Source: Acidocella sp. (lineage in GTDB: Bacteria; Pseudomonadota; Alphaproteobacteria; Acetobacterales; Acetobacteraceae). From it: a DNA stretch of 8,048 nt. A program made the position numbers and the translations under genes. Position 1 is the stretch's first letter, and the number at the start of each line of letters is the position of its first letter. The notes under the pieces were generated by a model, which made no database searches, was not told the DNA's origin, and saw nothing but the letters and a program-made list of their open reading frames with translations. Shown one piece after another: positions 5,007 to 8,048 of this stretch. Where the stretch lies: the NCBI GenBank assembly GCA_029077775.1, contig JAQNCU010000119.1, positions 1-8,048 of the forward strand. Direction: 5' to 3'.

Positions 5007-6320
5007 TTAATCTTCCTCGGTATCCTCCTCCAGGCCGAATTGCTGGGCTTCCTCGTCATATTCGAACAATTCGGCATAGCGGCCCCAGGCGATGACGGTG
5101 CGCAGCGTCTCCTCGGCATATTCGGGGGACATATGGTCCTCCAGCTCGTCGCGGAAGCGCACGGCCGAGGCGCGGTGGTTGGAGCGTTGGTCGATGACGG
5201 CGCGGATGGCCGTTATCAACGGGACATGGGCGCGCAATTGTTCGGCGAAGATTTTTTTGCGGTCCTCGGTTTCGGCATCGGCGAAGCGGCGGCCGATATC
5301 GGTGAGGATGAGATCACCTTCCTCCAGCACCGCGAAGCCGAGCAGGCTGAGGGTCTCACCCAGCGGGAGAAGCTCATCGGCCTCATACTGCAACGCCGCC
5401 GCCAGAGCCGGGAGGTCGGCGCGGCCATCATAGGGGCGGTTGCTCAAGGTCTCCAGCAGGCCTGCCATGATGTTGGTACCGACCGGGTGCAGCGGGGTTG
5501 CGAAGCCGGTGGGTGCGGCGGCGGGGGCGGCCTGGATTTCCGGCGTTTTGCGGCGGGTCATGATGCCGTAAATATCGTCCACCAATTGGCGGAAGGCATG
5601 GTCGAACCGGTTGCGCGGGTGCGCGAAGGGGACTTTCAGCTCATGCGCCACGCGGCCCGGGTTGGAGGAGAAAACCAGGATACGGTCGCACATCAGCACC
5701 GCTTCCTCGATGTTGTGGGTAACGATGAGGATGGATTTGACCGGCAGCTTGCCATCCATCCACAGATCGATGAGGTCGGTACGCAGGGTCTCGGCCGTGA
5801 GGACATCGAGGGCCGAGAAGGGCTCATCCATCAGCAGCAAATCCGGGTGGACGACCAGCGCGCGCGCGAGGCCGACGCGCTGGCGCATGCCGCCGGAGAG
5901 TTCCTTCGGATAGGCGGTGTCGTACCCGCCAAGGCCGATCAGGTCGATCGCGGCTTCGGTGCGGGCCTCACGCTCGGCCTTTTTCACGCCCTGGGCTTCA
6001 AGGCCGAGTTCGACATTCTCCTGCACGGTGAGCCAGGGAAAAAGCGCGAAGCTCTGAAACACCATGGCGACCCCGGCGGCGGGGCCAGTGAGCGGCGCGC
6101 CGCGCCAGGTCACCTCTCCGGCGGTGGGTTTGAGCAGGCCGGAGACGATGCGCAACAGCGTGCTTTTGCCCGAGCCGGAACGCCCGAGGAGACCGACGAT
6201 CTCGCCGGTTTGCAAGGTGAGATCGACATCATCGAGCACCAGCAGATCGGCGCTGGCATCCTTATGGTAGGATTGCCGGCAGTTGCGGACGGTGAGCAGC
6301 GGGGCGGCGGTCTGGTCCAT
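5007..6320 (-). CDS. ABC transporter ATP-binding protein, NitT/TauT-like, with C-terminal AAA-associated domain
   Basis: Cytoplasmic ATPase subunit (437 residues) that powers import through the permease encoded just upstream. All ABC motifs are intact: Walker A GRSGSGKST (46-54), Q-loop VFQSFALFPWL (Gln89), signature LSGGMRQRVGLARAL (141-155), Walker B LLLMDEP (161-167, Glu166), D-loop SALD and switch THNIEEAVLM (His202). Residues 1-260 resemble nitrate/taurine/sulfonate-type importers, which run to about 260 residues. The remaining roughly 170 residues after an Ala/Pro linker (about 264-280) fit the C-terminal AAA-associated domain seen in one branch of the family, beginning near PVGTNIMAGLLE and ending in the acidic tail EEDTEED. 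Its role is not known to me; a regulatory one is inference. The ATG (6320-6318) follows the permease stop by 4 bases, with GGGA in the permease end as Shine-Dalgarno. Substrate unknown; annotations as nitrate or taurine transport would rest on family name only. Confidence 0.92.
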   Translation of the reverse strand: MDQTAAPLLTVRNCRQSYHKDASADLLVLDDVDLTLQTGEIVGLLGRSGSGKSTLLRIVSGLLKPTAGEVTWRGAPLTGPAAGVAMVFQSFALFPWLTVQENVELGLEAQGVKKAEREARTEAAIDLIGLGGYDTAYPKELSGGMRQRVGLARALVVHPDLLLMDEPFSALDVLTAETLRTDLIDLWMDGKLPVKSILIVTHNIEEAVLMCDRILVFSSNPGRVAHELKVPFAHPRNRFDHAFRQLVDDIYGIMTRRKTPEIQAAPAAAPTGFATPLHPVGTNIMAGLLETLSNRPYDGRADLPALAAALQYEADELLPLGETLSLLGFAVLEEGDLILTDIGRRFADAETEDRKKIFAEQLRAHVPLITAIRAVIDQRSNHRASAVRFRDELEDHMSPEYAEETLRTVIAWGRYAELFEYDEEAQQFGLEEDTEED

Positions 6321-6324
6321 ATGA

Positions 6325-8048
6325 TTATCCCAGCGTGGTGCGGCGTGTGGCGTAGGCGAAAAGCGGGCGCCAGAGAATGCGGTTGAAGACGATGACGAAA
6401 CCGGACATGACCGCCACGCCGAGCACGACGCGCGGTGTGTCGCCGTTATTGGTGGCCTGCGCGATATAGGAGCCCAAGCCCTGGGCGACGAGGTTATGGC
6501 TGCCCCAGCTTGCGACCTCGGCCACGATGGAGGCGTTCCAGGCGCCGCCGGAGGCGGTGATGGCGCCGGTGACGAAATAAGGCAGGATGCCCGGGATCAT
6601 GACTTTGCGCCACCACAGGAAACCACGCACACGGAAATTCGCCACGGCTTCCTTCATGTCACCGGGGAAGGCGGCGGCACCGGCGATGACGTTGAACAGC
6701 ACATACCATTGCGTGCCGATGAGCATGAGCGGGGTGAGCCAGATATTCGGGTTGACATGGAAATACACGATGGCGATGACGACTGGGGGAAACAACAAAT
6801 TGGCCGGGAAGGCGGCGAGGAACTGGGCGATGGGCTGGGCGATGCGCGTGGCGCGCGGGCGCAGGCCGATATAAACCCCGATCGGCACCCAGATGGCGGC
6901 GGCGATGACCATGAGCACGACCACGCGGAGCATGGTGTAAACACCCATCAGCAGTGCAGTGCCGAAATCCTGCCAATGCAGGGTGCTGGCAATGAAGCCA
7001 ATGATCTTGAAGCCCGCGAAGGCGGCGAGCAGGGCGATAACGGCGTACCAGATGCCATCGAGCAGGCGCGAGGGCGGGCGGTTCTCGTCGATTTGCCGGT
7101 TGCTGCCGGGGCTGAGGCGCAGGCGAAAGATGCTGCCCATGATGCCGCCAATAAAATCGCCGATATCCCGAAACAGCGCCGTGCGGCGGAGCATTTTCAG
7201 CATCCAGGGCTCGGGCCCGGCGAGGGCGGCGGTGGTCTCGAACCGGAATTTACCCGACCACGCAACCAGCGGGCGGAACAGCAACTGGTCGTAAAGCAAA
7301 ATAACCACGAGCATGGCCAGGATGGCGTAAAAAATGGCGCGGAGATTTTGGCTCTGGAGGGCGACCGCGACATAGGAGCCGATGCCCGGCAGTGCGAAAT
7401 TGGTGTTGCCGACCGTCACGGCCTCTGACGCGACGACGAAGAACCAGCCCGCGGACATTGAAAGCATGGTGTTCCAGACCAGGCCGGGCATGGCGAAGGG
7501 CACATCGAGCCGCCAGAATTTCTGCCAGGGCGAGAGGCGGAAGCTGCGCGCGGCCTCGGACAAATCAGCCGGGAGCGTGGTGAGGGATTGGTAGAAGCTG
7601 AAGGCCATGTTCCAGGCCTGGCTGGTGAAGATGACGAAGATCGAGGCAAATTCAGCGCCCATGACCCGGCCCGGGAACAGGCCCATAAAAAACACGACCG
7701 TGAAGGTGAGGAAGCCGAGGATGGGGACCGATTGCAGGATGTCGAGAATGGGCACGAGCACGAGCCCGGCGCGGCGGCTTTTGGCGGCCAGCGTGGCGTA
7801 GGTGAAGGTGAAAAACAATGAGAAGAACAAGGCCGCGAACATGCGCGCGGTGGAGCGCAGCGCGTAATATGGCAGATAAGCCGGGTTGAGGTGGATGGGG
7901 GTGTTCTGGATGGCGGCGTTGGGGGTGGCGATGGGGCCGCGCCCGACATCGTTGACCGCGATGAGCAGGGCGAGAACCAGCAGGAGCGCCGCGCCGTCCC
8001 ACCTATTGGGGGCGCGCTGTCCGGCCAGGGCGGGGGGGGTGTAGCTTT
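6325..8048 (-). CDS. ABC transporter fused double permease, NitT/TauT-like (5' end outside window)
   Basis: Inner-membrane permease with two BPD_transp_1-type halves in one chain, so a single polypeptide can form the whole channel instead of a dimer. 573 residues are visible. The frame is open to the window edge, and the internal ATG at 7842 is not the start, because the 68 residues before it (with the hydrophobic ALLLVLALLIAV and NPAYLPYYALRSTAR) belong to the family. Each half carries an EAA loop that docks on the ATPase: EAARSFRLSPWQKFW from visible residue 164 and EAVANFRVRGFLWWRK from residue 466. Several hydrophobic helices surround each loop, and a polar linker rich in Pro, Arg and Asn covers about residues 315-330. 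TAA at 6327-6325 is 4 bases before the ATPase ATG, so both are one transcript. No substrate-binding protein gene is in the window; it may lie upstream. Substrate not determinable. Confidence 0.92.
   Translation of the reverse strand, partial: SYTPPALAGQRAPNRWDGAALLLVLALLIAVNDVGRGPIATPNAAIQNTPIHLNPAYLPYYALRSTARMFAALFFSLFFTFTYATLAAKSRRAGLVLVPILDILQSVPILGFLTFTVVFFMGLFPGRVMGAEFASIFVIFTSQAWNMAFSFYQSLTTLPADLSEAARSFRLSPWQKFWRLDVPFAMPGLVWNTMLSMSAGWFFVVASEAVTVGNTNFALPGIGSYVAVALQSQNLRAIFYAILAMLVVILLYDQLLFRPLVAWSGKFRFETTAALAGPEPWMLKMLRRTALFRDIGDFIGGIMGSIFRLRLSPGSNRQIDENRPPSRLLDGIWYAVIALLAAFAGFKIIGFIASTLHWQDFGTALLMGVYTMLRVVVLMVIAAAIWVPIGVYIGLRPRATRIAQPIAQFLAAFPANLLFPPVVIAIVYFHVNPNIWLTPLMLIGTQWYVLFNVIAGAAAFPGDMKEAVANFRVRGFLWWRKVMIPGILPYFVTGAITASGGAWNASIVAEVASWGSHNLVAQGLGSYIAQATNNGDTPRVVLGVAVMSGFVIVFNRILWRPLFAYATRRTTLG

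Noticed and set aside
4994..5015. Bidirectional terminator between trmB and the ABC ATPase gene
   Set aside because: A T run (5004-5008) exists but only a weak AT stem (GATT/AATC with mismatches) surrounds it; too weak to call.
5040..6386. 448-codon open frame on the plus strand opposite the ABC ATPase gene
   Set aside because: It is fully antisense to a gene with complete ABC motifs, its product is Gly/Arg/Glu/Asp-rich with no recognisable domain, and long antisense frames are expected in GC-rich coding DNA.
6496..7428. 310-codon plus-strand frame over the permease gene
   Set aside because: Antisense shadow with Asp/His/Gly-rich composition and no domain; the minus strand encodes a clear permease with two EAA loops.
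6325..7842. Permease starting at ATG 7842 (505 residues)
   Set aside because: The frame stays open to the window edge, and the 68 residues upstream include a hydrophobic helix and a segment typical of the family, so 7842 is an internal Met.

Overview
The window is GC-rich bacterial chromosome with tightly packed genes and strong G/C preference at third codon positions. Gene content and protein sequences fit an alphaproteobacterium, most likely of the Acetobacteraceae (an Acidiphilium/Acidocella-type acidophile would fit). The family-level guess is inference from resemblance and gene order; nothing in the window proves it. I see no mobile element, CRISPR array, rRNA or tRNA.

Layout. (1) Positions 1-269, plus strand: the last 88 residues of electron-transfer-flavoprotein:ubiquinone oxidoreductase, including all four cysteine ligands of its 4Fe-4S cluster. 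(2) Positions 278-2067, minus strand: two overlapping genes for predicted outer-membrane or periplasmic lipoproteins. The first transcribed is a Sel1-repeat protein made of seven uninterrupted 36-residue units. The second is a TadD-like TPR protein whose GTG start overlaps the Sel1 stop codon. (3) Positions 2068-2236: a relatively AT-rich divergent promoter region, with a four-codon micro-ORF just before dapB. (4) Positions 2237-4998, plus strand: dapB (lysine/diaminopimelate synthesis), metK (S-adenosylmethionine synthetase) and trmB (SAM-dependent tRNA m7G46 methyltransferase). (5) Positions 5007-8048, minus strand: an ABC transporter made of a fused double-domain permease (5' end beyond the window) and an ATPase with an extra C-terminal domain. 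It is NitT/TauT-like and its substrate is unknown.

How the genes work together. DapB and MetK are both branches of aspartate-family amino-acid metabolism, and MetK makes the SAM that TrmB consumes. The two lipoproteins look translationally coupled. The transporter genes are four bases apart and certainly form one unit.

The most interesting non-coding signal is the metK leader. Its Shine-Dalgarno sequence lies wholly inside a predicted 8+4 bp stem, and the left arm of that stem can instead pair with an upstream segment. This is the layout of a translational on/off switch, possibly SAM-responsive. It does not match the SAM riboswitch classes I can recall. A second candidate control element is the micro-ORF MDSV, which has a good Shine-Dalgarno sequence and whose stop overlaps the dapB start codon.
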